Positions 7,410 through 14,886 are shown, counted from the stretch's first letter. The stretch: DNA of 26,076 nt from an uncultured Clostridia bacterium (GCA_947623215.1 CANQGN010000003.1:1-26076), one strand, 5' to 3'. Notes: a model not told the origin generated them from the letters alone. Numbers and translations: made by a program.

Positions 7410-7729
7410 TCCAATTCTACCTCGTCGCTCTGCTCAAGATCCGCTTTGGTAATGCCCAGCTCGGCGTACAGCTGCTCGCCGGAAAGCGTTTTAGAGGGGT
7501 CGAATTGCTCTAACCGCTGGGCTGCAAGGGCGAATAATCTGGCGTCGTTTACCTCGTCCATCAGGCGCAGGTATTCCTCCGGCGAAAGCAAAACGCATTC
7601 GGCGGCGTTGTTTTTCATCACCACTTTGGCGCCGGATTGCTTTACTTCTTCAAAAATTTTGCCGGCAAAGCCGCGGTTGAACTGCGTAATGGGAACGGTG
7701 TCTCGTATGGCGCCCGTCAGGTTGGTCAT
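7406..7729 (-). CDS. Phd/YefM-family antitoxin-like protein
   Basis: A 107-residue protein whose first 70 residues match the Phd/YefM fold: TVPITQFNRGFAGKIFEEV, a helix-strand unit, then VVMKNNAAECVLLSPEEYLRL. The C-terminal 35 residues are acidic and would wrap the RelE-like toxin encoded directly downstream with an ATGA overlap. As in other pairs it is expected to bind its own promoter. The ATG at 7729 has GGAGG 9 nt upstream and a near-consensus promoter at 7752-7780. Confidence 0.88.
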   Translation of the reverse strand: MTNLTGAIRDTVPITQFNRGFAGKIFEEVKQSGAKVVMKNNAAECVLLSPEEYLRLMDEVNDARLFALAAQRLEQFDPSKTLSGEQLYAELGITKADLEQSDEVELE

Positions 7730-7751
7730 GGTTTGTCACCTCCACAAGAAC

Positions 7752-7780
7752 AGTATAGCAAAAGTCGCTTGAAATGTCAA
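7752..7780 (-). promoter_or_regulatory. Near-consensus promoter of the toxin-antitoxin operon
   Basis: On the minus strand TTGACA (7775-7780) and TATACT (7752-7757) are separated by 17 nt, and a TG dinucleotide lies one base before the -10 (extended -10). The leader before the antitoxin ATG is only about 16 nt. Confidence 0.88.
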
Positions 7781-7879
7781 TGAAAATAGCGGCAAATCAA
7801 CTGATGTTTTTGCAGGCTGTTTTAGTATGCGCGGCTGGCAGGAGAATCATACGCGGCGATACGGGGTTTAGGCAATGAA

Positions 7880-8096
7880 GCGGCGCTTGGCAGCGCCATG
7901 AAGCGCCGCCTGCGGCTTGAATTTTAATCGTCCGCGAAGCGGAACCGAGCGCGACCGCCGCCGGGGGCGGAAACAGGGAGCGCGCAGGGCTGTGCCGCAA
8001 CACGATGAAACGAGCCGCCGTAAGTGCGGCGAAGTTGAATCGACTGTTGCAAACGGAAACCAGCTAAAACAATTGGCGGGCTGCCAAGGTGCAGCC
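7880..8096. repeat. Hairpin-rich non-coding element, possible interspersed repeat or structured RNA
   Basis: The gene-free stretch between the antitoxin promoter and the tRNA terminator (about 7797-8188) holds a chain of short perfect stems: 7880-7888 with 7901-7909, 7931-7935 with 7939-7943, 7955-7959 with 7966-7970, 8016-8020 with 8027-8031, and 8079-8084 with 8091-8096. Small reading frames exist on both strands but have no ribosome binding site and read as Arg/Pro/Ala-rich shadow peptides. The arrangement suggests an extragenic repeat or a non-coding RNA; no named family is recognised. Confidence 0.45.
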
Positions 8097-8105
8097 TTCC
8101 TCTTC

Positions 8106-8183
8106 TTCACTATTCACTATTACCTAATCACTACCAAAAATCGGCAGTTGGGATTTAGTGAATAATGAAGAGTGAATAGTGAA
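8106..8183. repeat. Inverted repeat built from GTGAATA-type heptamers
   Basis: TTCACTATTCAC (8106-8117) is the reverse complement of GTGAATAGTGAA (8172-8183). Both arms belong to AT-rich runs of the heptamer GTGAATA and variants, which stand out from the GC-rich surroundings. Between the arms lies a partial copy (8134-8146) of the tRNA terminator arm. Confidence 0.6.
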
Positions 8184-8188
8184 TAAGT

Positions 8189-8227
8189 AAAAATCGGCAA
8201 CCCTCTTAGCGAGGATTGCCGATTTTT
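8189..8227 (-). terminator. Terminator of the tRNA-His/tRNA-Gln transcript
   Basis: A 12-bp stem (8189-8200 with 8216-8227) with an inner CCTC/GAGG stem and A-run/T-run flanks follows directly after the encoded CCA of tRNA-Gln on the minus strand. It is symmetric and may act in both directions. Confidence 0.88.
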
Positions 8228-8302
8228 GGCTGGGATGGCTGGATTTGAACCAGCGGATGCCGGAGTCAAAGTCCGGTGCCTTAACCACTTGGCTACATCC
8301 CA
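8227..8302 (-). tRNA. tRNA-Gln(TTG)
   Basis: On the minus strand the cloverleaf is complete: acceptor stem TGGGATG pairs with CATCCCA, the anticodon loop CTTTGAC carries TTG (reads CAA), the T-loop is TTCAAAT, and the discriminator base is G. The 3' CCA is encoded (8227-8229). It lies 5 nt downstream of tRNA-His in the same transcript. Confidence 0.95.
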
Positions 8303-8307
8303 AAAAA

Positions 8308-8385
8308 TGGGGTGGGTAATCGGGCTCGAACCGACGACCTCCAGAGCCACAATCTGGCGCTCTAGCCAACTGAGCTATACCCACC
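8308..8385 (-). tRNA. tRNA-His(GTG)
   Basis: On the minus strand the acceptor stem GTGGGTA pairs with TACCCAC and the anticodon loop TTGTGGC carries GTG. The extra G at position -1 (8385) opposite C73 (8311), the identity mark of tRNA-His, is present, and the CCA is encoded (8308-8310). It is the first gene of the two-tRNA operon. Confidence 0.96.
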
Positions 8386-8412
8386 GTACCGGCTGCAACA
8401 AACAGCGAAAGA

Positions 8413-8440
8413 ATTATATCACATTTTTCAGGTTTTGCAA
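8413..8440 (-). promoter_or_regulatory. Promoter of the tRNA operon
   Basis: On the minus strand TTGCAA (8435-8440) and TATAAT (8413-8418) are separated by 16 nt, within an AT-rich stretch just upstream of tRNA-His. The transcript would begin about 20 nt before the mature tRNA. Confidence 0.75.
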
Positions 8441-8491
8441 GCCCATTTTCTCAATTTCTTGAAAAAAGTCTGAAAAAATCCTTGCCGCGCA

Positions 8492-8520
8492 TTGACAGAC
8501 CCGCCCCCTTGCGGTACAAT
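8492..8520 (+). promoter_or_regulatory. Consensus promoter of the YgjV-like gene
   Basis: TTGACA (8492-8497) and TACAAT (8515-8520) with a 17-nt spacer. The position shows that the coding start must be the ATG at 8542, since a longer frame from 8482 would begin before the promoter. Confidence 0.88.
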
Positions 8521-8541
8521 GCCTCTCTGGTGGTGAACGAT

Positions 8542-9078
8542 ATGGAATGGATTGCGCAAAGTATCGGGCTGGCTGCGGCCGCCTTTGCCATTGCCGGTTT
8601 TCAATTTCGCGCCAATCGGCCGGTTTTTATTTGCCAAATGATCAGCGCGGCGCTTTTTGTGGTAAACATGGCGCTGCTCGGCGCGGTGGGCGGCGTGCTG
8701 CTTAACGCCGTGGCGGCGCTGCGCGGGGTGTTTTTGTCGCTGCCCGGCCGCCGGGGGGCCACCCGCGCCACCTTTTGGCTGGTGGTGGGGCTGACCGTCG
8801 GCTGCTTTGCCCTGCAAGCGGGGCTGGGGCTGGTTACCCGGGCGGTGGATTTGCTGCTGCCGCTTCAGTTTTTGGTGGGCACCGTGCTCTGCTACCGGCA
8901 AGACGGCCGCGCCCTGCGGCTGGGGCAGCTGTTTGTGATGTCGCCCTGCTGCCTCGTTTATAACCTTTCCTTCGGGCTAATCGGCGGCATTATCACCGAG
9001 GAGTTCAACATGCTTTCCATTTTACTGGCGCTGCTGCGCTGCGGCTGGAACGGCTTTGAGCGGCCAGATACGGTTTAG
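8542..9078 (+). CDS. YgjV-family inner membrane protein
   Basis: A 178-residue hydrophobic protein with about six predicted membrane helices. It matches the YgjV (Imp-YgjV) family: the N-terminal IGLAAAAFAIAGFQFRANRPVF and the central LLNAVAALRGVFLSL segments are recognisable. The function of the family is not established. The start at 8542 is fixed by the promoter at 8492-8520, leaving a leader of about 15 nt with only a weak ribosome binding site (GGTGGTG). It stands alone and converges with the YihY-like gene across a palindrome-rich spacer. Confidence 0.8.
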   Translation: MEWIAQSIGLAAAAFAIAGFQFRANRPVFICQMISAALFVVNMALLGAVGGVLLNAVAALRGVFLSLPGRRGATRATFWLVVGLTVGCFALQAGLGLVTRAVDLLLPLQFLVGTVLCYRQDGRALRLGQLFVMSPCCLVYNLSFGLIGGIITEEFNMLSILLALLRCGWNGFERPDTV

Positions 9079-9137
9079 GTTTGTACCCGGCAGTGCCGAA
9101 CCGCCCGCAATCGGCCCTTTTCCCGCCATTTGCACGT

Positions 9138-9261
9138 TCGCTCCGTTTGATATACACAAAGTATATCTGCACGGAGCGACCGCACCCTGACGAAAAAATG
9201 CCTCGATTTCGGGTGCGGCGCAGTTTTGGCAGCCAAAATCTGCGATTTTGCCTGCCAAAAC
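9138..9261. repeat. Three consecutive long palindromes in a convergent intergenic region
   Basis: The 304-nt spacer 9079-9382 carries no gene. It holds stem one (9138-9146 with 9171-9179, inner 9149-9155 with 9161-9167), stem two (9180-9187 with 9211-9218, inner 9191-9195 with 9207-9211), and stem three (9223-9232 with 9252-9261, inner AAAATC/GATTTT). A weaker fourth stem (CGAACA/TGTTCG) lies near 9317-9338. None has a following T-run, so they do not look like ordinary terminators; a REP-like repeat or a structured RNA is possible. The remainder (9262-9382) shows nothing else. Confidence 0.6.
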
Positions 9262-9382
9262 CGATTCGTCCCTACCGGGTGCAAACCAAGCGCCACGGGA
9301 AGATAATTTTGAAACCGAACAATCCTCCGGTGTTCGCGGGTATTTTGCGGGCGACGGGGGATTTTCTTATATTGATTTTGAT

Positions 9383-10225
9383 TTAAACCGATTGTTTTCG
9401 CTTGGCTTTAGGGGGGCGGGCGCTTAGCAGGCAGTTGATGCGGCCGCCGAGCAGCAGCATATACAGGCAGGCGTACAGCCAAAGCATAATGAAGACGGCG
9501 GCGGTAAGGCTGCCGTACAAAACGGTGTTTACGTGGGCGATATACCAGCTGTAGAGCATAGAAAAGCCAATCCACCCGGCGGCGCAAAGGGCCGCGCCGG
9601 GCAGCTCTGCCAAAAAGCGGGAGGAGCGGTTGGGGGCAAAGAGGTAAAGCAGGGTAAACACCAGCGTTAAAACCAGCCAGGCGGCCGCCGGGCGCAGCAG
9701 GGCCAGCAGCGGCGCGGCCTGCAAAAGCCAGGGCAGGCGGCCGGTGAGCAGCCGCACCAGCGATTGGCCAAAGGCCACCAGCGCCAGCGAAAGGGCGACC
9801 GAGAGCATAAGGCAAAGCGTGCCGACGACCGCAAGCGCCCGCAGGGCGAAAAAGGAGCGGCGCTCCGGCTTGTCGTAAACGGCGTTTAAGCCCCGCACCA
9901 GCGCCAAAAAGCCTTTAGAGGCCGCCAGCAGCGCGCCGAGGGCGGCTACCGAGCCCAGCGCCACCCCGCCGCTTTGGGTGAGCTCGGCGGCAATGCGCTG
10001 CAAAAAAGCGCCCAGCGGGGGCGGCGCCAGCGCGAACAGTCGGCTTTGCACCTGTAACATGCGCGCCAGCCCGGGCAAATGGCGCAGGCCGGTGAGCAGC
10101 AGCATGGCAAAGGGAAAGGCGGAGATAATCCAAAAAAAGGCCGCCTGCGAGGCGTAGGCTGCCACCGCGCCGGAAAGCCCCAAGGCTTTAGCGCGGCCAA
10201 AGATTCGTTTGAGCGATGAACCCAC
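9383..10225 (-). CDS. YihY/BrkB-family membrane protein
   Basis: A 280-residue integral membrane protein of the YihY/virulence factor BrkB family (once misnamed RNase BN). About six transmembrane helices are visible, starting with the family signature AAYASQAAFFWIISAFPFAMLLL and ending with the typical GSLTAAVFIMLWLYACLYMLLLGGRIN. The start is GTG at 10225 with an AGGGGGG site about 9 nt upstream. The role of the family is unknown; it is probably an envelope transport or permeability protein. It is monocistronic and lies just downstream of the hydrogenase terminator. Confidence 0.87.
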   Translation of the reverse strand: MGSSLKRIFGRAKALGLSGAVAAYASQAAFFWIISAFPFAMLLLTGLRHLPGLARMLQVQSRLFALAPPPLGAFLQRIAAELTQSGGVALGSVAALGALLAASKGFLALVRGLNAVYDKPERRSFFALRALAVVGTLCLMLSVALSLALVAFGQSLVRLLTGRLPWLLQAAPLLALLRPAAAWLVLTLVFTLLYLFAPNRSSRFLAELPGAALCAAGWIGFSMLYSWYIAHVNTVLYGSLTAAVFIMLWLYACLYMLLLGGRINCLLSARPPKAKRKQSV

Positions 10226-10275
10226 CGGGCGTCGCCCCCCTTTCTTTTCCTTTTTATTGTATGCCGCCCCGGCCG

Positions 10276-10321
10276 AAAAAAAGACAACACCCCGCCGCAG
10301 GCTTTTGCGGCCGCGGCGGGG
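10276..10321 (-). terminator. Rho-independent terminator of the hydrogenase operon
   Basis: A 9-bp GC stem (10290-10298 with 10313-10321) is followed on the minus strand by TTGTC and seven Ts (10276-10282). It begins 20 nt past the stop codon of hndD and closes the long operon. Confidence 0.87.
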
Positions 10322-10341
10322 CGGGGGTGGGTAGAAAACCC

Positions 10342-12081
10342 TTATTCGTACTGTGCGCGGGGGGTGTAGCCGGTGTGCAGCAGTTCGTGCGCCTTGTGGC
10401 TGCCGGGTTTCTCTAAAAATTCGTCGTAAAGCTTTTGAATGGAGGGGTTCTCGTGCGATTTGCGCAGGGGCTTGTTGCGGTCTTCCTCATACAGCGCCCC
10501 GGCCCGCAGGGTTTTTACGTCTAAATAGGCCAGGTCTTTGGCGCTTACTATGGGTTGGCCGCCGCCGGTTACGCAGCCGCCCGGGCAGCCCATGACTTCT
10601 ATAAAGTCATACTGCTTTTCGCCGGCTTTTACGGCGTCCAGCAGCTTTTTGGCGTTGCCGGTGCCGTGGGCCACCGCCACCCGCACGGTGCGGCCGTTTA
10701 AGTCTACTTCCGCTTCTTTAATGTCTTCCAAACCGCGCACGGCGTGGAACTCTACGTCTTGCAGCATTTTGCCGGTCGCCACCTCGTACACGGTGCGCAG
10801 CGCGGCCTCCATAACGCCGCCGGTCGCGCCGAAAATAACCCCGGCGCCGGTAGAATCGCCCAGCACTTCGTCAAAGTCTTCTTCCGGCAGGCGGGCAAAG
10901 TCTATACCGGCCTGCTGAATCATGCGGGCGAGCTCCCGCACGGTCAGCACGGCGTCTACGTCCGGCATGTTGTCGTGCGCCAGCTCGGGGCGGCGAGCCT
11001 CAAACTTTTTGGCGGTGCAGGGCATAACGGACACCACGTAAATAGACTTGGGGTCGATGTGGTTCTGCTCGGCGTAATAGGTTTTAATCATGGCGCCGGT
11101 CATCTCGTGCGGCGATTTGCAGGAGGAGAGGTTGGGAATAAACTCGGGGTAGAAGGTCTCGCAGAATTTAATCCAGCCCGGCGAGCAGGAGGTAATCATG
11201 GGCAGGGCGGCGCCGGGGGTGTTCAGCCGCTCCAGCAGCTCGGTGCCTTCTTCCATAATGGTTAAGTCGGCGCCGAAGTCGGTGTCAAACACCTTGTCAA
11301 AGCCCAGGCGGCGCAGCGCGGCGGCCAGGCGGCCGGTTTGCGAAACGCCCATGGGCAGGCCAAAGGGTTCGCCAATGGCGGCGCGAACGGCGGGGGCGGG
11401 CTGTACCACCACGTGCAGCTCGGGGTTTTGCAGGGCGGCCCAAACGTCGTCGATATTCTCTTTTTCGTGCAGCGCGCCTACCGGGCAGGCCACAATGCAC
11501 TGGCCGCAGTTAATGCAGGGAGATTCCGCCAGGCTGCGGTTAAACACGCAGCCGATGGTGGTTTGGAATCCCCGGTGAGCGGGGCCGATGGCCCCAACCG
11601 CCTGCACCTTGTTGCAGGTGGCCACGCACCGCCGGCAGGAGATGCACTTGGAGTTGTCGCGTACAATAGAGGGAGACAGCTCGTCTACCGTGGTTTCTTT
11701 CTTTACGCCGTCGTAGGGGTAATCGTCTACCCCGTACTCTTTGCAAAGGGCCTGCAGCTCGCAGTTGCCCGAGCGCACGCAAGAGGTGCACTCGCGGTTG
11801 TGGTTCGAGAGCAGCAGTTCCAAATTCAGCTTGCGCTGGGCGCGAATGGTGGGGGTGTTGGTGTGCACCTCCATGCCTTCTGAAACGGGCATCACGCAGG
11901 AGGCCGCAAGACCTCTGGCGCCCTTTACTTCAACGAGGCATATGCGGCAGGCGCCGATTTGCTGTACATCTTTTAAATAGCATAGGGTGGGAATGTTTAC
12001 GTGGGCCTGCCGGGCGGCCTCTAAAATGGTAGAGCCTTCCGGCACGCTGACCGCAATCCCATCAATGGTAAGATTGATCAT
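10342..12081 (-). CDS. hndD: Catalytic subunit of an electron-bifurcating-type [FeFe] hydrogenase (HndD/HydA)
   Basis: A 579-residue group A [FeFe] hydrogenase. In order: a plant-type 2Fe-2S domain (C34, C45, C48, C62), the His-Cys 4Fe-4S motif (H94, C98, C101, C107), two 4Fe-4S ferredoxin motifs (CISCRRC and CINCGQC), the H-cluster domain, and a C-terminal small-subunit-like tail (HENPSIQKLYDEF...HELLHTGY). H-cluster motifs are TSCSPGW (C299-S300), MPCTAKKFE (C355) and GCPGGCVTGGGQP (C499, C503). Position 300 is Ser where the clostridial CpI enzyme has a cluster-ligating Cys. With HndA, HndB and HndC it would couple H2 to ferredoxin and NAD(P)H in the cytoplasm. ATG has GGGAGG 9 nt upstream. 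It is last in the operon. Maturation genes are elsewhere. Confidence 0.95.
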   Translation of the reverse strand: MINLTIDGIAVSVPEGSTILEAARQAHVNIPTLCYLKDVQQIGACRICLVEVKGARGLAASCVMPVSEGMEVHTNTPTIRAQRKLNLELLLSNHNRECTSCVRSGNCELQALCKEYGVDDYPYDGVKKETTVDELSPSIVRDNSKCISCRRCVATCNKVQAVGAIGPAHRGFQTTIGCVFNRSLAESPCINCGQCIVACPVGALHEKENIDDVWAALQNPELHVVVQPAPAVRAAIGEPFGLPMGVSQTGRLAAALRRLGFDKVFDTDFGADLTIMEEGTELLERLNTPGAALPMITSCSPGWIKFCETFYPEFIPNLSSCKSPHEMTGAMIKTYYAEQNHIDPKSIYVVSVMPCTAKKFEARRPELAHDNMPDVDAVLTVRELARMIQQAGIDFARLPEEDFDEVLGDSTGAGVIFGATGGVMEAALRTVYEVATGKMLQDVEFHAVRGLEDIKEAEVDLNGRTVRVAVAHGTGNAKKLLDAVKAGEKQYDFIEVMGCPGGCVTGGGQPIVSAKDLAYLDVKTLRAGALYEEDRNKPLRKSHENPSIQKLYDEFLEKPGSHKAHELLHTGYTPRAQYE

Positions 12082-12101
12082 TCGTTTGGTCCTCCCGCTG
12101 A

Positions 12102-13892
12102 TTATTTCTTAGAAATGGCATTGAACTTGCAGGTCTCTATACAGGCGCCGCATTTAATGCACTTGTTCTGGTCAATGGTGAAGGGCGATTTGATTTCGCC
12201 GGAAATGGCGCCCGCCGGGCACTTTCTGGCGCAGGCAGAGCAGCCCTTGCAGGCCGCGGGGTCAATGGTAAAGCGGGCCAGCTTTTTGCAGTGGCCGGCC
12301 GGGCAGCGCTTCTCGTAAATATGGGCCTCGTACTCGTCGCGGAAATACCGCAGGGTAGAAAGCACCGGGTTGGGGGCCGTTTGACCCAGCCCGCACAGCG
12401 AGGTAGCCTTAATGGTTTTGGCCAGCTCTTCCAGCTTTTCAATGTCGCCGTCTTCGCCACGGCCGTCGGTAATTTTCTCTAAAATTTCCAGCATACGGCG
12501 GGTACCCACGCGGCAGGGCGTGCACTTGCCGCAGGATTCGTCTACCGTGAACTCCAAGAAGAACTTGGCAATGTCTACCATGCAGTTGTCTTCGTCCATG
12601 ACGATAAGCCCGCCGGAGCCCATCATGGAGCCGATGGCAATCAGCGAGTCGTAGTCTACCGGGGTGTCGATGAGCGAGGCGGGAATGCAGCCGCCGGAGG
12701 GGCCGCCGGTTTGGGCCGCCTTAAACTTTTTGCCGCCGGGAATGCCGCCGCCGATTTCATACACAATCTCCCGCAGGGTGGTGCCCATGGGGATTTCGAC
12801 CAGACCGGTGTTGACAATTTTTCCGCCCAGCGCAAACACCTTGGTGCCCTTGGACTTTTCGGTGCCCATAGAGGCAAACCAGTCGGCGCCCTTTAAAATA
12901 ATTTGGGGAATGTTGGCGTAGGTTTCTACGTTGTTAATAATGGTGGGCTGGCCGAACAGACCCTTTACCGCCGGGAAGGGCGGGCGTACCCGCGGTTCGC
13001 CCCGGTGACCCTCTATAGAGGTAAGCAGAGCGGTTTCTTCCCCGCACACAAAGGCGCCGGCGCCCAGGCGAATGTCAATGTCAAAATCAAACCCGGTGCC
13101 GAAAATGTCTTTACCAAGCAGGCCGTACTCCCGCGCCTGGGTAATGGCAATTTGCAGCCGCTTTACGGCGATGGGGTACTCGGCCCGCACGTAAATGTAG
13201 CCCTGGTTGGCCCCGATGACGTACCCGGCAATGGCCATGGCCTCCAGCACGGCGTGGGGGTCGCCCTCCAGCACCGAGCGGTCCATAAAGGCGCCGGGGT
13301 CGCCTTCGTCGGCGTTGCACACTACGTATTTTTGGTCAGAGGGGCTGTTATATGCAAACTGCCACTTGGTAGCCGTTGGAAAACCGCCGCCGCCGCGGCC
13401 GCGCAGGCCGCTGTCTTTTAAAATTTGAATCACGTCTTCGCGCGAATACTCGGTCAGGCATTTGCCCAGCGCCTGGTAGCCGTCTACCGCTATGTACTCG
13501 TCAATAATCTCGGGGTTAATGACGCCGCAGTTGCGCAGCGCCACCCGGTGCTGCTTTTTGTAAAAAGCAGTATCGTTCAGCGAGGTTACGTTGGCGGCTT
13601 CGTCGGCGGCGTCGTTGTAAACCAGCCGGTCTACAATGCGGCCTTTGAGCAGGTGTTCCTCTACAATTTCGGGAATATCGCCAACGGTCACCCGGCTGTA
13701 AAAGGTACCTTCGGGATAAATAATCATCACCGGGCCGAGCGCGCACAGGCCGAAGCAGCCCGTTTTGACGATTTTGATTTCATCTTGAAGCCCCTTGGCC
13801 TGCAGCTCTTCTTCCAGCGCGGTAACTAAGCCGGCGCTGCCCGAAGAGGTACAGCCGGTACCTCCGCAGATGAGTACATGAGAACGTATCAT
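12102..13892 (-). CDS. hndC: NuoF-like NAD(P)H/FMN subunit of the hydrogenase (HndC/HydB)
   Basis: A 596-residue flavoprotein. It has an N-terminal thioredoxin-like 2Fe-2S domain (C9, C14 and the later KTGCFGLC), the NuoF FMN/NADH core with GLRGRGGGGFPTATKW and GAGAFVCGEETALL, a 4Fe-4S site in ESCGKCTPCRVGTRR plus SLCGLGQ, and a C-terminal pair of 4Fe-4S ferredoxin motifs (CKGCSACARKC, CIKCGACIETC). In bifurcating hydrogenases this subunit holds the flavin that exchanges electrons with NAD(P)H. The ATG at 13892 has TTGGAGG 8 nt upstream; an in-frame TTG inside that site is not the start. It sits between hndB (42 nt upstream) and hndD (20 nt downstream). Confidence 0.95.
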   Translation of the reverse strand: MIRSHVLICGGTGCTSSGSAGLVTALEEELQAKGLQDEIKIVKTGCFGLCALGPVMIIYPEGTFYSRVTVGDIPEIVEEHLLKGRIVDRLVYNDAADEAANVTSLNDTAFYKKQHRVALRNCGVINPEIIDEYIAVDGYQALGKCLTEYSREDVIQILKDSGLRGRGGGGFPTATKWQFAYNSPSDQKYVVCNADEGDPGAFMDRSVLEGDPHAVLEAMAIAGYVIGANQGYIYVRAEYPIAVKRLQIAITQAREYGLLGKDIFGTGFDFDIDIRLGAGAFVCGEETALLTSIEGHRGEPRVRPPFPAVKGLFGQPTIINNVETYANIPQIILKGADWFASMGTEKSKGTKVFALGGKIVNTGLVEIPMGTTLREIVYEIGGGIPGGKKFKAAQTGGPSGGCIPASLIDTPVDYDSLIAIGSMMGSGGLIVMDEDNCMVDIAKFFLEFTVDESCGKCTPCRVGTRRMLEILEKITDGRGEDGDIEKLEELAKTIKATSLCGLGQTAPNPVLSTLRYFRDEYEAHIYEKRCPAGHCKKLARFTIDPAACKGCSACARKCPAGAISGEIKSPFTIDQNKCIKCGACIETCKFNAISKK

Positions 13893-13934
13893 AAGTTTTA
13901 CCTCCAAATGATGGAAATCTGTATGGGTTGCGGC

Positions 13935-14303
13935 TTACTGTGCGTTGCCGATGGTGTACTCCGAAACGACGCGGCCGTTTTTCAGGTGCTCGGCCACCAC
14001 CCGTTTTACCTTGTCGGGGGTCATTTTTACGTAAGTGACCTTTTCTTTGCCCGGTTCAAATACCTCTACCACCGGTTCGTACTGGCAAATGCCAATGCAG
14101 CCGGTTTGGGTAACGGTGACCGAATCGGTCAAATTTTCTTTGCTGACTTCTTCTACAAAGGTGTTGAGCACCGGGCGGGCGCCGGCCGAAATGCCGCAGG
14201 TGGCCATGCCCACTACCACGCGGGTGCCGGTCATGCCCTCGCGCAGCACGACTTTGTCTTTCATTTTGTCGCGAATGGCGGCCAGTTCAGCTAATGATTT
14301 CAT
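13935..14303 (-). CDS. hndB: 2Fe-2S thioredoxin-like hydrogenase subunit HndB
   Basis: A 122-residue protein of the (2Fe-2S) ferredoxin / HndB family. The fold signs are VVVGMATCGISAGARPV near residue 35 and VTQTGCIGICQYEPVVEV near residue 70. Only one Cys appears in the first motif and two in the second (C-x3-C), as is common in HndB, so three obvious ligand candidates are present. It carries electrons between HndA/HndC modules. The start is ATG at 14303 with AGGAGG 10 nt upstream; an in-frame TTG at 14324 precedes that site and is rejected. It follows the HATPase gene by 34 nt. Confidence 0.9.
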   Translation of the reverse strand: MKSLAELAAIRDKMKDKVVLREGMTGTRVVVGMATCGISAGARPVLNTFVEEVSKENLTDSVTVTQTGCIGICQYEPVVEVFEPGKEKVTYVKMTPDKVKRVVAEHLKNGRVVSEYTIGNAQ

Positions 14304-14337
14304 GGTTGTGAATCCTCCTGACAATAAGAATGCAAAT

Positions 14338-14886
14338 TTATAGGCTGTTATATTGCTCCGCCAAATCTTCGCGAATCCACTGCAGCACCTCGTAGGTGTT
14401 CAGGGGCACGTCGCCCAGCACCTGCCGCAGCTCGGCGGTGGCAAGGGTTACGCTGCCCCCCGGCAGCTGGTGGCGGTATTCAAAATCAATGGCGGGATTG
14501 CACTGTATTAAGGTACAAAGGGTTTCGGTTACGTCTCCCAGCGGGGTAAAGTCAATATGCGTTTTGTTAAACCAGGCGGTGGTTACGGTGCCGTGCTCGG
14601 CGGGGTTTTGCTGCTCGGTAACAGAAGAGACGATAAGGTCGCCGCCGGTTTGGCGGGCGGCCAGCGCCAGCAGGGGAATGCCCAGCCCCACCTTGCGGGT
14701 GGTGCGGGTGGTGCAAAAGGGGTCGGTTACCTGCTGCAAAAACTCCGGCGGCATACCGCAGCCGTTGTCGCCAATGGTAATGGTAAGGGTTTGCTCGGTT
14801 TCTTCCAGCGTGATGGTAATGCGGGTGGCGCCGGCTTTTACGGAATTTTCGGCAATGTCTAAAATATTCAGCGAAAGCTCTTTCAT
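14338..14886 (-). CDS. Histidine-kinase-like ATPase protein of the hydrogenase operon
   Basis: A 182-residue stand-alone GHKL ATP-binding protein. The N box is ILDIAENSVKAGATRI, followed by G1 GDNGCGMPPEFL and G2 TTRKVGLGIPLLALAARQTGG. No dimerisation helix or phosphoacceptor His domain is present. Residues about 115-182 form an extra C-terminal segment of unknown role. Such proteins are regularly encoded next to HndB in clostridia, and a regulatory role (kinase, or anti-sigma-like) is inferred. The ATG at 14886 has AAGGGGG upstream; a longer frame to 14937 would run into the PHP gene. It is a second, distinct HATPase in the operon besides 17329-17757. Confidence 0.87.
   Translation of the reverse strand: MKELSLNILDIAENSVKAGATRITITLEETEQTLTITIGDNGCGMPPEFLQQVTDPFCTTRTTRKVGLGIPLLALAARQTGGDLIVSSVTEQQNPAEHGTVTTAWFNKTHIDFTPLGDVTETLCTLIQCNPAIDFEYRHQLPGGSVTLATAELRQVLGDVPLNTYEVLQWIREDLAEQYNSL

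Noticed and set aside
7868..8110. An 80-residue Arg/Pro-rich reading frame on the minus strand
   Set aside because: No ribosome binding site, composition typical of GC-rich antisense shadow frames, and it covers the hairpin chain.
8120..8462. Small reading frames on both strands across 8120-8462
   Set aside because: They lie over two complete tRNA genes and their terminator; the peptides are translations of tRNA sequence.
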